DNA from: Mobiluncus curtisii subsp. curtisii ATCC 35241
Lineage (GTDB): Bacteria > Actinomycetota > Actinomycetes > Actinomycetales > Actinomycetaceae
Direction: 5' to 3'
Assembly (NCBI RefSeq): GCF_000146285.1
Contig: NZ_GL385912.1
Span: 1,033,271-1,097,270, forward strand
DNA length: 64,000 nt
This document shows, piece by piece, positions 16,640 to 26,740 of this stretch (position 1 is its first letter; every line of letters starts with the position of its first letter). A program made the translations under genes and the position numbers. The notes beneath the pieces were generated by a model, which saw only the letters and a list, made by a program, of their open reading frames with translations, searched no databases and was not told where the DNA came from.

Positions 16640-17545
16640 ATGCAGTTGAATGGTTTGGGCAATTACCAGGCGAATGCCTTAGGCGCGCCGTGGAACAATG
16701 CCACGACCTCCAAAGAGCTCGCCACCGCGAACCACGGACCCTCCGGACTGAGCGCCGGTTTGAACGCCCTGCGCGGAGCGTCCCGGACCGCCCCGGTCGC
16801 GCCCGCAACCACCCCGGCAGGGAGCCGTCATGCCACGGTGGACGGTTTCGGCGACGAAGTTCGCGTCTCTCCCACTTCCAGCACTCGCGCGGAAGTCTCG
16901 ATTGAAAACTACAAATCCCAAACTGCCCAAGCTGCCGTCACCACTGCCAACGTGGTCAACGATTCCCTGGGAAAGACCGACCAAGTCCTGACCGGCATGA
17001 AAGCCATCGTCTCTGAGCTGTCCAATCAATCCCTGACCCGCACCCGGCGCGCCGAACTGACCGAAGCCTTCGGGCTGCTGACAAAGCGACTGGATAGCCT
17101 GGTCGACCACGAATCTTTCGCGGGGCACAAGACCCTGGACGGTCGATTCCGCGCCACTTTCACCGTCGGCGATTCCGCCCGCGTCACCGTCGATGCCACC
17201 CTGCCCAACGGCAAAAGCTTTAACACCGAAGGCTTGGGACTCCAAGGCTTCGCAGACCTGTTGGCAACATCGCACCGCAACGCCACCCCGGCAGTCGTGC
17301 AGAGCCTCAACATTGCCCAAGGTGCCGTCGCCCAGGTCCGCACCGGTTTGAGCGAAGCGACCGCCTCGACGGTAAACGCGATGTCTGCCAGCTCCAAACT
17401 GTTGAGCGCCGCTATCGGAGGCACCCCTGCCCTAGCTCAAGGTCTGGTCGCAAACACGATGTCGCAGCTGTCACAATCCGGCTCTGCCGCCTTTACCGCC
17501 CAAGCAAACACGGCGATTTCTTCCGCCCTGCGGTTGCTGTCCTAA
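16640..17545 (+). CDS. Divergent flagellin-like protein 1
   Basis: A 301-residue protein that I read as a remote flagellin relative. Residues ~95-165 follow the flagellin D1 helix plan: alternating hydrophobic helix TANVVNDSLGKTDQVLTGMKAIVSELSNQ, then RRAELTEAFGLLTKRLDSLVDH, then GHKTLDG in place of FNGKKLLDG. The C-terminus (STVNAMSASSKLLSAAIGG and TAQANTAISSALRLLS) echoes the flagellin D0 end (LAQANQVPQTVLSLLR). The canonical N-terminal INxNI..LNA..N motif is absent; the first 80 residues are Ala/Thr/Gly-rich. A sigma-28 promoter drives it. It could be a minor filament, cap or junction protein, or an exported effector. Confidence 0.75.
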   Translation: MQLNGLGNYQANALGAPWNNATTSKELATANHGPSGLSAGLNALRGASRTAPVAPATTPAGSRHATVDGFGDEVRVSPTSSTRAEVSIENYKSQTAQAAVTTANVVNDSLGKTDQVLTGMKAIVSELSNQSLTRTRRAELTEAFGLLTKRLDSLVDHESFAGHKTLDGRFRATFTVGDSARVTVDATLPNGKSFNTEGLGLQGFADLLATSHRNATPAVVQSLNIAQGAVAQVRTGLSEATASTVNAMSASSKLLSAAIGGTPALAQGLVANTMSQLSQSGSAAFTAQANTAISSALRLLS

Positions 17546-17556
17546 CGGACGCACCC

Positions 17557-17572
17557 CTCGGCACCCGCCGAG
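17557..17572. terminator. Small hairpin between convergent genes
   Basis: CTCGGC / GCCGAG with a 4-nt ACCC loop, 12 bp after the stop of flagellin-like gene 1 and before the convergent SCP-orthologue gene. There is no U-run, so terminator function is only suggested by position. Confidence 0.35.
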
Positions 17573-17593
17573 TCTCCCGTCTCCCGCAGCGAT

Positions 17594-18037
17594 TCAGATT
17601 TGCAGCGGTAACAACGCCCCCAAATCCGCACGATTCCCCGAAGCTGCCACGAGTCCTCGTGAAACGGCTGTCGACCAGGTCAGACCCCCGACTGCCAACG
17701 CCAACCACACTTCCGGAGACATCTCAATCACCGCCGGCGGCGTTCCGCGCCGATGCGTCGTCCCCGGCAAAATCTGGACCGCTCCAAAAGGCGGCACCCG
17801 CACCTCCACTGCCTGACCCGGCGCTGCGGCTTCCAACCGCTGCAAGGTGAAACGCACCGCGGTCGCCACCGTGTCACGCGGGATTTCCCTGGTAAAATCC
17901 AGCAAATGTCCTGTCAATTCAGTGAGCGAGACGGGCGCCGGAGAATCCCCCACCCCACCGCCATGAGCTGCGCATACAGCGGAAACACAAGCAGAAACGG
18001 CAGCGCGACCGGCTGCGGAAGAAATCTTTTTTGCCAC
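17594..18037 (-). CDS. Sterol-carrier-family (bacterial SCP orthologue) domain protein
   Basis: A 147-residue protein matching the actinobacterial bacterial-SCP-orthologue family: LTELTGHLLDFTREIPRDTVATAVRFTLQRLEAAAPGQAVEVRVPPFGAVQ, then HRRGTPPAVIEMSPEVWLALAVGGLTW and a C-terminal ASGNRADLGALLPL. The SCP2-like fold is a lipid-binding cup, but the ligand of this branch is unknown. The start is a GTG with GGGAG upstream. It is divergent from flagellin-like gene 2 and convergent with flagellin-like gene 1; no functional link to motility is apparent. Confidence 0.8.
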   Translation of the reverse strand: MAKKISSAAGRAAVSACVSAVCAAHGGGVGDSPAPVSLTELTGHLLDFTREIPRDTVATAVRFTLQRLEAAAPGQAVEVRVPPFGAVQILPGTTHRRGTPPAVIEMSPEVWLALAVGGLTWSTAVSRGLVAASGNRADLGALLPLQI

Positions 18038-18172
18038 GGCAATAAACTCCCTATCCCCAGGTTGCTTTCAGGATGCTATCATTGATTAAACAGCTTGGTG
18101 ACCGGGAGAGTCACCATCCATACACTTTAGTCCCAGGATTACCGGAACGATGAGACGCTAAGGAAGGCCATC

Positions 18173-18958
18173 ATGGTAGTGCAACTGACCACCAACACCA
18201 ACGTCAGCCTGCAGGCAATGCAACCGGCAGCTGCGATTGCCCCCGCTCGGAGCACCGATGCTCTGCAACGCGCAGCAGCGCCCAGCCACGCGGATTCCTT
18301 AGATTTGCGGGCAAACCCCCTGGCAGCGAAAGTCGGTCAGACTCACCAGACCCTCGCCGCTGCCCAACGCGGAGTGGAAGTCTTACGTGTCGCCAACGAA
18401 CACCTAGATGCCGCCGCGAAACACCTGGAATGGATACACAGCGTCGTCGAAGCGGGCAAATCCGACCCTTCCGCCCGTTTGGCTCTGGCTGACGGACTCT
18501 CCCGCCTGGATCAAACCCTGCACGCGGCGCGCTATCAAGACCAAGCTGTCCTGGACGGCACCGACTTTTCCATCGCTCCCGGCGCACACGGCGCAGGCGT
18601 CACCGTGGCAATCGGTTCTGCGGATTTGCCGGATTTGGCGTCCCTGTTAGCTACCGGGGGACGTGGCATCGCCGCCATTAATTTGGATGACAAAGCCACC
18701 TCGATAAAATCCGTGGACCACGCCGATTTGCTGCTGTCTCACGCCAAGATTCAAATCGCGGCACAGACTTTCGCGCTGGGTGGGCTGTTCAACTCCCTGA
18801 CCGGCAATCTCGACGAACTGGGCGGTCCGGCTCTGACCCCCGACCAGGCTGGCGCTGCCGCACAGGATACCCAGTCCACTATTGCCGCTGCCCCCTCAGC
18901 TGCGATTGCAGCGCATCGGGTCAGCACGACTGCCGCACAAAACCTGCTGCTGAGCTAA
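18173..18958 (+). CDS. Divergent flagellin-like protein 2
   Basis: A 261-residue protein related in plan to flagellin-like protein 1. A helical stretch AQRGVEVLRVANEHLDAAAKHLEWIHSVVEAG followed by RLALADGLSRLDQTLHAARYQDQAVLDGTDF parallels the flagellin D1 sequence ending in LLDG. The C-terminus (IAAHRVSTTAAQNLLLS) resembles a flagellin D0 end. The canonical N-terminal flagellin motif is missing. A GGAAGG-type ribosome site lies upstream of the ATG. I found no clear sigma-28 box in the 170 bp upstream. Function unknown; a minor filament or filament-tip component is one possibility. Confidence 0.65.
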   Translation: MVVQLTTNTNVSLQAMQPAAAIAPARSTDALQRAAAPSHADSLDLRANPLAAKVGQTHQTLAAAQRGVEVLRVANEHLDAAAKHLEWIHSVVEAGKSDPSARLALADGLSRLDQTLHAARYQDQAVLDGTDFSIAPGAHGAGVTVAIGSADLPDLASLLATGGRGIAAINLDDKATSIKSVDHADLLLSHAKIQIAAQTFALGGLFNSLTGNLDELGGPALTPDQAGAAAQDTQSTIAAAPSAAIAAHRVSTTAAQNLLLS

Positions 18959-18978
18959 CAAAACACTGCAGACATCCG

Positions 18979-19006
18979 GGACCGGTCTCTGATGAGGTCG
19001 GTCCCA
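18979..19006 (+). terminator. Probable terminator after flagellin-like gene 2
   Basis: Arms GGGACCG (18979-18985) and CGGTCCC (19000-19006) form a hairpin 20 bp past the stop codon. Downstream is ATGCTATTTGG, a weak U-tract. Confidence 0.5.
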
Positions 19007-19110
19007 TGCTATTTGGCGTTTTGGCGCCTCGCACGGCACATTCCGCCACTGACCCCCGGCTGGTGCCATTCCGCGCCCGCGATGAACCGGGCTGGGGGCA
19101 CACCAAGCTG

Positions 19111-19142
19111 GTGACGAACTGACCTCGTGACGAACCGACCTG
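19111..19142 (+). repeat. Short tandem repeat, 16 bp x 2
   Basis: GTGACGAACTGACCTC is followed directly by GTGACGAACCGACCTG and then a partial third unit (GTGAGGACC). It lies just beyond the galK stop codon. No function is evident. Confidence 0.6.
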
Positions 19143-19160
19143 GTGAGGACCGGCAGCAAA

Positions 19161-20561
19161 CTAAACCTGACCGGCAGCAGCGGAAGGTTCCCCGACCAAG
19201 AACGCGGGGCGTTCCCAACCAGCTTGGAGGAACGCGGCAGTCACGTCTCGCGCGACCCGATCCACGTCATCCAGGCGAACCAGCGCGATAGCACAGCCGC
19301 CGAACCCACCGCCCGTCATGCGCGCCCCCAACGCCCCGGCATCCCGCGCCGCCTGAACTGCCAAATCCAACTCCGGGCAGCTAACCTCATAATCGACACG
19401 CAGCGACTCGTGAGATTCGTTCATCAGCTGACCCAACTTGTGCCAATCCACCGTGGGACGCATCAGCTCGTAAGCAAAGTTGCGGGTCCGCACGATTTCC
19501 GTGAGCACGTGACGCGCCCGACGGAACACTTCTGCCGCCGATTCACCCTCGCCCAGCCGCTCGGAAAGCCGGGACAAAATCGCTGCAATATCTGGGTTTT
19601 GCAGCGGACGGTCAAAGTCAGAGGGCTGCAGCACCCCTGCCAGCTCGCCCAGGAACTCCACCCCCATCGCTGCCGCCGCAATCTCGCAGGTCTGACGGCG
19701 CGCCGCGTATTGACCATCTGCCAAGTCATGACGCGCCCGCGTATCAATGACTAACAGTTCCATCCCCGCTGGTGCCAGCGCAAACGGGAAATCGATAGTC
19801 TCAAACGTCCGGCAGTCCAACAGGAACACCTTATCCGGGTGGCTCAGCAGCGCTGCCGCCTGATCCAGCCCACCCGTAGGCGCTCCGACATAAAAGTTTT
19901 CTGCCCGTCGACCCGCGTCAACCAGCTGGTGACGACCGGGAATCGACCCCGCCAAGCCAAACCCGCACAGCGCATCCACCCCGACCGCCACGGCACATTC
20001 CAGCGCCGCCGACGAGGACAGCCCCGACCCCAGCGGCACGCAGGAATCCACCGCAATATCAAAGCCGGTCGCCGCCCCCGGCTGCTCCAACACGTCCTCC
20101 AGGCTCAAAATCGTGCCCCCCACGTAAGCCGCCGGTCCGCGCACCAATCGCGAACCGTCCTCGGGAATCGCATCGGTCAGACCACGGGAAAACTCGTCCA
20201 AATCCAGTTCCAGAGCCGCACTGCCGGGGGCGAACTGGGCGGAAATCAGGCGCAACCGGCGATCCGAGCGCGGACGCATCGCGGCGTAAGTCGCGTGCGG
20301 CAGGGCCAGTGGCAGCGCGACCCCGCCGTTGTAATCCGTGTGTTCCCCGATGACATTGACCCGTCCGGGGGCGCGAAACACGCCCGCCGGCGCCGTCCCA
20401 AACGTGCGCTGGAACAGCTCGGTGACGCGGGCAGCCCCCTGTTGGGTCGGGTAGGGGTTCATGAATAGTGGCTGCGCCGAGTCTGAGCCAGCCGGGGGAT
20501 TGACCGGGGTGACAGGGGCGGCAGGGGTTTGGGCTGGATTAGCGGGGGTGGAATCGCTCAT
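19161..20561 (-). CDS. galK: Galactokinase
   Basis: Phosphorylates galactose to galactose-1-phosphate, the entry of the Leloir pathway. The GHMP-kinase motifs are clear: APGRVNVIGEHTDYNGG (residues ~64-80, galactokinase signature), LGSGLSSSAALECAVAV (ATP-binding loop) and ARMTGGGFGGCAIALV near the C-terminus. The protein has 466 residues; the first ~33 are a Pro/Ala-rich extension not usual in the family, but the ATG at 20561 has a GAGG site while the inner ATG at 20462 has none. galT lies 98 bp upstream on the same strand, so the two form a gal operon. No galE or regulator is adjacent. Confidence 0.95.
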   Translation of the reverse strand: MSDSTPANPAQTPAAPVTPVNPPAGSDSAQPLFMNPYPTQQGAARVTELFQRTFGTAPAGVFRAPGRVNVIGEHTDYNGGVALPLALPHATYAAMRPRSDRRLRLISAQFAPGSAALELDLDEFSRGLTDAIPEDGSRLVRGPAAYVGGTILSLEDVLEQPGAATGFDIAVDSCVPLGSGLSSSAALECAVAVGVDALCGFGLAGSIPGRHQLVDAGRRAENFYVGAPTGGLDQAAALLSHPDKVFLLDCRTFETIDFPFALAPAGMELLVIDTRARHDLADGQYAARRQTCEIAAAAMGVEFLGELAGVLQPSDFDRPLQNPDIAAILSRLSERLGEGESAAEVFRRARHVLTEIVRTRNFAYELMRPTVDWHKLGQLMNESHESLRVDYEVSCPELDLAVQAARDAGALGARMTGGGFGGCAIALVRLDDVDRVARDVTAAFLQAGWERPAFLVGEPSAAAGQV

Positions 20562-20659
20562 GTTTTGCCTCGTTTCGTGGTGTAGATTATCGGATTTGGT
20601 TCAGAAGGGCGGTTGACTTGGTTTACCCATTTAGGGGGTAGGCGGTGGGGCGGTGGCGC

Positions 20660-21919
20660 CTAGCGGAAAGTCGTGGGATAGTCCAGACCCGCAAAAGCGT
20701 CCAGTTCCACACACTCGCGCGCCGCCTGGCGGGCGCGAGTAGCGATTTTTTCCGGAGTCGTGTCGGAAATCCAGGCACCCATGCCAGATTCGGAACCCGC
20801 CAGGTATTTCAACTTGCCCGGTGCGCGCAAGAAAGAGAAAAACTCGCAGTGCAAACCCAGCTGGTCGCGGCCGTCCGCGGGCGACACCGGCGCTTGGTGC
20901 CACGCCGAAATATAGTTGACGGGCAAATATGCCCCCGGCTGCGCATCCTCGCCACGCGCCGGTTCCCGATGAAAATGGTTCGCCACAATCATCATCTTTA
21001 GGTAAATATCTGCCAACGCTTCGCGCTGCGCCGCGTCCAAAGCCGCGAAATCCGGCACGATACGCCGCGGCACCAGGTGAAACTCGATAGGCCACCGTGC
21101 CGCAACCGGGACATAGAGCACCCAATGCGCATTTTCTGCCACCACACGCGTGCCTGCCTGGAGTTCCGCGTCCCGCACGGAGGCGATGAGGTTCACCTCC
21201 GGGTCACCGATTTTCTGCCCCAACGCCCGTGCCTGGCGCAGCATCGCCGCGGTTTTCGGCGTCAGGTAAGGGTAAGCATAAATCTGACCGTGAGGATGCG
21301 ACAAGGTGACTCCGATGTCCTCGCCGTGATTTTCAAACACGAAAACCTGTTTTATTTGGGGCAACGCCGACAGCGCGGCGGTGCGATCCGCCCAGGCTGC
21401 AATGACGGTTTGCATCCGCTGCGGTCCCATCGAAACCAGGTTCGTGTGCAAGTCCGGGCCGAAACACACGACTTCGCAACGCCCGTTCGCGGGGCGTTCA
21501 CAAAACAGGTCCTGACCATCCGGGTGAGTCTCGGCGTTACTTACACCGGGGACTTCCAGCAGGGACGGGAAACGGTTTTCAAAAACCACCACGTCATAAT
21601 CAGTGTCTGGAATCTCCCCGTCCTGATAGGTCGCGCCGGGACGCGCCGGACCCAGCGGATTAGCATCCGCGGGCGGCAGGAAAGTGCGGTTCATACGATG
21701 CGCCGCCATCGGAATCCAATCCCCCGTCAACGGGTCCCGACGCATAATCGGACCCAACGTACCTCTTGCATCCCCCGATTCAAACCGAGGAGGCAACGGG
21801 CGCGGATCGTCGCAACGACGAGTCGCCCGCCCCGAAACATAAGGCTCAGAATCATCAAAATAGAACAAATCGCGACCATCAGCCAGTTTTATCGCAGTTT
21901 TACGTACCAGGTGTTCCAT
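20660..21919 (-). CDS. galT: Galactose-1-phosphate uridylyltransferase
   Basis: Exchanges UMP between UDP-glucose and galactose-1-phosphate in the Leloir pathway. The 419-residue protein shows RRDPLTGDWIPMAAHRMNRTF near the N-terminus, FENRFPSL, and the catalytic region ENHGEDIGVTLSHPHGQIYAYP, whose HPH holds the histidine that is uridylylated. The ATG at 21919 (MEHLVRKTAIKLADGR) has AAAGGGG upstream and matches the family start; the open frame to 22081 is spurious. It precedes galK on the same strand and is divergent from nadE. Confidence 0.95.
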   Translation of the reverse strand: MEHLVRKTAIKLADGRDLFYFDDSEPYVSGRATRRCDDPRPLPPRFESGDARGTLGPIMRRDPLTGDWIPMAAHRMNRTFLPPADANPLGPARPGATYQDGEIPDTDYDVVVFENRFPSLLEVPGVSNAETHPDGQDLFCERPANGRCEVVCFGPDLHTNLVSMGPQRMQTVIAAWADRTAALSALPQIKQVFVFENHGEDIGVTLSHPHGQIYAYPYLTPKTAAMLRQARALGQKIGDPEVNLIASVRDAELQAGTRVVAENAHWVLYVPVAARWPIEFHLVPRRIVPDFAALDAAQREALADIYLKMMIVANHFHREPARGEDAQPGAYLPVNYISAWHQAPVSPADGRDQLGLHCEFFSFLRAPGKLKYLAGSESGMGAWISDTTPEKIATRARQAARECVELDAFAGLDYPTTFR

Positions 21920-22121
21920 CACGTACCCCTTTCCGGGGTTAATTCTAAGCAAAACCTGCGCCCAAAGTGGAGGTATGTGCCAACTGTGCGCAACTCTGAC
22001 AATCCGGGAAAGCACCCCGTGTCGATGCGACGGGCGCGCCGCGGAGATGCCCCCACACAGAGGGGCGAAACGGCGGGGCAAGCCGGAGAACCGCGGGGCG
22101 GGGGTCGACTAAACTGGTTGC

Positions 22122-24233
22122 ATGGATAACATCTATGCTCACGGAATCGCGCGCGTAGCCAGCGCGACTTTTACCATCCAGCTGGGAGACCCCCACGCTA
22201 ATGCCCGCCAAATCGTCGAACTGGCACGGGCTGCCGCTGCCCAACACGCCGCCCTGGTGGTGTTTCCCCAAGACTGCCTGACCGGCGTGACCCTCGGAGA
22301 TTGGGGTGCCAACACCGCGGTCGCCAACGCCACCGTGTCAGCACTGCATTGGATTGCGACCCAGACCGCGGACCTGTCCATCGTGACCATAGTCGGGGCG
22401 CGACTCGGCGGGGTGTCACGCGCCGTGTCCATCTGGGGCGGAGACGTCCACGACGACATGGAACAGAGCTGGGGATTTTCTGCCACGAACCTGCCGGGGC
22501 TGCATATTGTGCCCGTAGTCGGCTCGTTGAATCGACTGGCTACCTACGACGCCCCCACTCCGACGAGCTTTTATACCCGCAACTCTTTCGGCGCTGCCAT
22601 GTCCGGGAATTCCCTGCCCACCGCCACTGTCATCGCCCACCTGGCGGCACCAGCGCACACGGTCGGCTCCATCCGACACCTGCACCGCGCGGCCCGAACC
22701 CTGTCTCGGGACCTGCACCTGGCAGTCGTACAAACCATCGGTTCCCACGGCGAATCATCCACCGACGGGACCTACAGCGCCAGCGGATACATTGCCGCTG
22801 ATGGTCAGGTCCTGGCTGCCGAAACGCACCTGAGCCAAGCCGGTTTGACCCTGGCAGACATCGTGCTGCCGGAACTGGCGCGGGCGGTGCGCTACACCGG
22901 TCCGAGCTATACCGAGCTGACCGGATACGGAAGCTTCGAGGTAGCCCTGGATTTGGGCACCGAGATTACCCTGCTGCAGCCCCCCGCGCAGCGTCCCCTG
23001 GTGCCCGTGTCTGACCGGCGCTACCGGGCTGACCTGCGGGAAGCCTTTGATATACAGCGCGATGCCCTGGTGCGACGCTTGCAGGCACTGGGGAATGCGA
23101 ACATTATTTTGGGGATTTCCGGCGGTCTGGACTCCACGCTGGCGCTGTTGGTCGCTACTGCCGCCCGCGACAGCGCTTTAGCGCATGAGTCGGAGCGGCA
23201 AACGGCGGAGCCGAACCGCAAAAGCAACGATTTGCTTTCGCCGGCGGAGCACCTTGAAAACACCCGCGACAGCGCTGGTTGCAAGCCGGAAATTCTCACC
23301 TTTACCCTGCCCGGCTTTGCCACTTCGGCACACACCAAGAGCAACGCTCAAAAACTTGCTGCCGCAGTGGGGGTGAACTGCGAACTTATCGACATCCGCC
23401 CGGCTGCCACCGAGATGCTAAAGACGATGGGGCATCCTGCCGGACACGGCGAACCCATCTATGACGTTACTTTTGAAAACGTACAGGCGGGGCTACGCAG
23501 CGACTACCTGTTCCGCCTGGCTAACCAGCGACACGGATTCGTGCTGGGAACCGGGGATTTGTCCGAAAGTGCGCTGGGGTGGACGACTTACGGGGTCGGG
23601 GATCACATGAGCCACTATTCCGTGAACTGTGGGGTACCCAAGTCGATGATGCCTGATTTGATTCGCGAAGCCGCCACGGTGCTGATTGAACGCAATCTCA
23701 TCGCCAACCCCGCAGCATTGCGTGACACAGTGGAATCCATCATCGCCACCGATGTCACCCCGGAGCTGATTCCTGACCATGACAGCGATGGTCAGACGCA
23801 ACACCAGACGACCGAGGGGTCAATCGGACCGTACCTGTTGCATGATTTCTTCCTGTACCACACCCTGCGCGGGGCTGGACCGGACCTGGTCGGGTTCCTG
23901 GCGCTGGCGGCGTTTACCAAACCCGAGGAATGCGCCGACCCGGATGCTGCACACGACGCGGGTACGGATGATACCTGCCCGGATTCCGTCGGCAGCTCTC
24001 CGTGCTGTTACCAGGGCAGCGGGCAAAACGAGGATCGATACTTTACCCGCGAGGAAGTGCTGAAATGGCTGGAAGTGTTTTATCGCCGTTTCCTGACCCA
24101 GCAGTACAAACGCTCTACCTCGGTCGATGGACCGGTCATCTGGGAGGGCATGACGCTGTCGCCCCGCGCCGGGTTCAATTTCCCCTCGGATTTATCCCCC
24201 GCAGCCACTTTGGCGCAACTGCAAAACCTGTAA
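22122..24233 (+). CDS. nadE: NAD+ synthetase with degenerate glutaminase domain
   Basis: Amidates nicotinic acid adenine dinucleotide to NAD+. The C-terminal synthetase domain is intact: the PPi-binding SGGLDS (residues 333-338), then YDVTFENVQAGLRSDYLFRLANQ and GTGDLSESALGWTTYGVGDHMSHY. The N-terminal nitrilase-type domain is recognisable (VARVAS..GDPHANARQIVELAR..AALVVFP; HGESSTDGTYSASGY) but about 50-60 residues shorter than in the Mycobacterium enzyme as I recall it. All three catalytic residues are lost: Glu is Gln 50 in VVFPQDCLTG, the Lys segment (PKxYLPxYxEFYE) is deleted, and the Cys of EICED is replaced in LHIVPVVGSLNR. It should therefore use free ammonia or another amide donor. 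gdhA is convergent downstream. Confidence 0.9.
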   Translation: MDNIYAHGIARVASATFTIQLGDPHANARQIVELARAAAAQHAALVVFPQDCLTGVTLGDWGANTAVANATVSALHWIATQTADLSIVTIVGARLGGVSRAVSIWGGDVHDDMEQSWGFSATNLPGLHIVPVVGSLNRLATYDAPTPTSFYTRNSFGAAMSGNSLPTATVIAHLAAPAHTVGSIRHLHRAARTLSRDLHLAVVQTIGSHGESSTDGTYSASGYIAADGQVLAAETHLSQAGLTLADIVLPELARAVRYTGPSYTELTGYGSFEVALDLGTEITLLQPPAQRPLVPVSDRRYRADLREAFDIQRDALVRRLQALGNANIILGISGGLDSTLALLVATAARDSALAHESERQTAEPNRKSNDLLSPAEHLENTRDSAGCKPEILTFTLPGFATSAHTKSNAQKLAAAVGVNCELIDIRPAATEMLKTMGHPAGHGEPIYDVTFENVQAGLRSDYLFRLANQRHGFVLGTGDLSESALGWTTYGVGDHMSHYSVNCGVPKSMMPDLIREAATVLIERNLIANPAALRDTVESIIATDVTPELIPDHDSDGQTQHQTTEGSIGPYLLHDFFLYHTLRGAGPDLVGFLALAAFTKPEECADPDAAHDAGTDDTCPDSVGSSPCCYQGSGQNEDRYFTREEVLKWLEVFYRRFLTQQYKRSTSVDGPVIWEGMTLSPRAGFNFPSDLSPAATLAQLQNL

Positions 24234-24258
24234 TTTGCACCAGCACCCCGGAAATACA

Positions 24259-24387
24259 TGCACGAACGACCGATTTCAAACCAGAGTCAGGGCTTTCACC
24301 CTTTATCAATTTCCTAAACTACCAGGTTATAGCGATTTGGATATTGAAAGTTTGACTCCAGCCAAAGTGAAATCGGTCGTTCGTGTC
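24259..24387 (+). repeat. 129-bp terminal-inverted-repeat element, copy 2
   Basis: Ends TGCACGAACGACCGATTTCA (24259-24278) and TGAAATCGGTCGTTCGTGTC (24368-24387). The core CAGGTTATAGCGATTT lies at 24323-24338, 64 nt in from the left end. It fills almost the whole gap between the convergent nadE and gdhA genes and is inverted relative to copies 1 and 3. Confidence 0.85.
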
Positions 24388-24400
24388 AGGTAGGCAAAAA

Positions 24401-25759
<1,359 letters not shown>

Positions 25760-25971
25760 TTAATTGATTTTGTCGCGCCAAATATACCACCTGTCTCATT
25801 TCGCAAAAGAATCGTTCCGCATCTTGGACGTGTCTCGTAGCGTTTGGGGAGGGTCGCGGCGCCCCCTGGTGCACACCCCGAATCCCCACCAACACGGACA
25901 AAACTCGGCAACCACCCACACCGCCCTGGTGCGCCCGATCCAAACGCACACAACGCACACAACGCCCATCT

Positions 25972-26010
25972 AAAAAAGCGACCGGGAAACCCATGGGGTT
26001 CCCCGGTCGT
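25972..26010 (-). terminator. Rho-independent terminator of ahpC
   Basis: On the minus strand ACGACCGGGGAA and TTTCCCGGTCG form a GC-rich hairpin (about 25979-26010) followed directly by CTTTTTTA. It lies 17 bp beyond the ahpC stop codon. Confidence 0.85.
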
Positions 26011-26026
26011 GAAGATGAAAACCAAA

Positions 26027-26629
26027 TCAGATTGACAGCGACACCATGTTCGTAGCCGCTTTGAACACATCGAGAGTCGGTTCGCCCGGATGCCACCCGC
26101 ACGAAGTCAAACCGCCGGATTGCAAAGCGTTGAGCTGGCGCACCAGCTCCTCGGCGTTACGCCCGACCGAGCCATCGTCAACCGAGACAAAACGCACCCG
26201 GTTATCGGGGTCGACCAAGAACGACGCACGATCACACACACCATCGCGGTTCAACACCCCGACCGCTTTCAAGAAGTCATGAGTCAGGTCGCTCGCCAAG
26301 GGGAACGGGACGTTTTTCAGCAGCTCGTCCCTGGAGCGCCAAGCCAGGTGGACGTACTCGGAATCAGTGTTCACCGCCACCACGTCACAGTGGCGTTCCT
26401 GCAAATCCTCATACACTCCGGCGATTCCGGCTAACTCGGTGGGGCACACAAAAGTGAAGTCCTTGGGCCACATGATAAACAGTCGCCACTGCCCCTCCGG
26501 CACGTCAGCGGAGCGCACCCTGGTAAAGTAGTCTTCTTCCTTGTTAACGGGCAGCTCAGAGAGCACCCCGCCGACTACTGCCTGAAAGTCGTACTCCGGG
26601 AACTCGTCGCCAATTGTCAAAATCGCCAT
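26027..26629 (-). CDS. ahpC: Alkyl hydroperoxide reductase subunit C / typical 2-Cys peroxiredoxin
   Basis: Reduces hydrogen peroxide and organic peroxides. The 200-residue protein has the peroxidatic Cys 62 in DFTFVCPTEL and a resolving Cys 177 in SCGWHPGE, with the active-site Arg in DRASFLVDP. It is of the AhpC/AhpE-like bacterial type. No ahpD, ahpF or oxyR gene is adjacent, so its reductant is encoded elsewhere. It has its own terminator and an upstream gap of about 110 bp before purL, which suggests an independent unit, useful for an organism with low oxygen tolerance. Confidence 0.93.
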   Translation of the reverse strand: MAILTIGDEFPEYDFQAVVGGVLSELPVNKEEDYFTRVRSADVPEGQWRLFIMWPKDFTFVCPTELAGIAGVYEDLQERHCDVVAVNTDSEYVHLAWRSRDELLKNVPFPLASDLTHDFLKAVGVLNRDGVCDRASFLVDPDNRVRFVSVDDGSVGRNAEELVRQLNALQSGGLTSCGWHPGEPTLDVFKAATNMVSLSI

Positions 26630-26740
26630 AGCTTATATCTCCTCTGGACTGATAGTCAGCGCTAACTACTGACGTGGTAATTCTATGCGAAAGCCGCAAA
26701 ATATGCAGGTTTATGCGGTTTCGCTACCTCTACGCGAGGG

